Positions 34,759-34,806 of a stretch of DNA of 34,806 nucleotides are shown here, piece by piece. A program made the position numbers and the translations under genes. Each line of letters opens with the position of its first letter. Position 1 is the first letter of the stretch. The DNA comes from Planctomycetota bacterium. Its GTDB lineage: Bacteria > Planctomycetota > UBA8108 > JACQVS01. Below the pieces are notes generated by a model that ran no database searches, was not told the DNA's origin, and saw only the letters and a list, made by a program, of their open reading frames with translations. The stretch spans positions 1 through 34,806 of the forward strand of contig JANQLS010000075.1 of assembly GCA_028280485.1 (NCBI GenBank), written 5' to 3'.

Positions 34759-34780
34759 GTAGGCAATTCGAAGAATTGCC
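34759..34780 (+). repeat. GTAG-type REP hairpin, GGCAATTC family
   Basis: GTAGGCAATTC gaa GAATTGCC: GTAG directly followed by an 8-bp stem. The window ends 26 bp later, so an inverted partner could lie outside. Confidence 0.7.
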
Positions 34781-34806
34781 GAAACGGTTGAAACTGCCTC
34801 CGAAGG

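Overview
The window most likely comes from a planctomycete or another PVC-superphylum bacterium. Pointers: a double-length UvrA (also known from Chlamydiae and planctomycetes), EF-hand/dockerin-like Ca loops followed by an 'APPxAPFP' tail on secreted proteins, a Cys-type sulfatase beside an FGE-like protein, weak or absent Shine-Dalgarno sites, and many short palindromic intergenic repeats. This placement is inference; no rRNA or other phylogenetic marker lies in the window.

Layout. Positions 1-10695 (minus) are one uninterrupted, >3565-codon secreted RHS/YD-repeat protein with N-terminal Ca-loop repeats, an Ig-like and probable propeller region, an RHS shell, a pretoxin region and a complete HINT autoprocessing domain. 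The window's left edge cuts it four residues after the HINT His-Asn, so the toxin tip is just outside. A 1-kb AT-rich gap follows, then a 128-residue orphan gene bracketed by two copies of a ~105-bp repeat. Next come a PLP class IV aminotransferase, a repeat-rich gap, an FGE-like secreted protein convergent with a sulfatase, signal peptidase I, and an unknown lipoprotein. From 18854 a tightly overlapping plus-strand operon encodes a lipoprotein, a STAS protein (MlaB-like), MlaE, MlaF and MlaD: a lipid-transport ABC system. A small membrane protein sits between two ~190-bp inverted-repeat elements. Then, on minus, come the 1949-residue tandem UvrA and, upstream of it, a polyprenyl diphosphate synthase with a strong promoter and a structured leader. 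Last are a secreted cohesin-like/dockerin-like protein (plus) and dapB (minus).

Unifying theme. Most gaps contain hairpins that begin with GTAG, often inverted in pairs and often directly after a stop codon in sense orientation. This is the architecture of REP/BIME elements mobilised by RAYT (TnpA-REP) enzymes. At least six different stem families are visible; no RAYT gene is in the window. The most notable items are the giant RHS-HINT protein with Ca-loop modules, the multi-family GTAG-REP landscape, and genes bracketed by direct copies of the same repeat.
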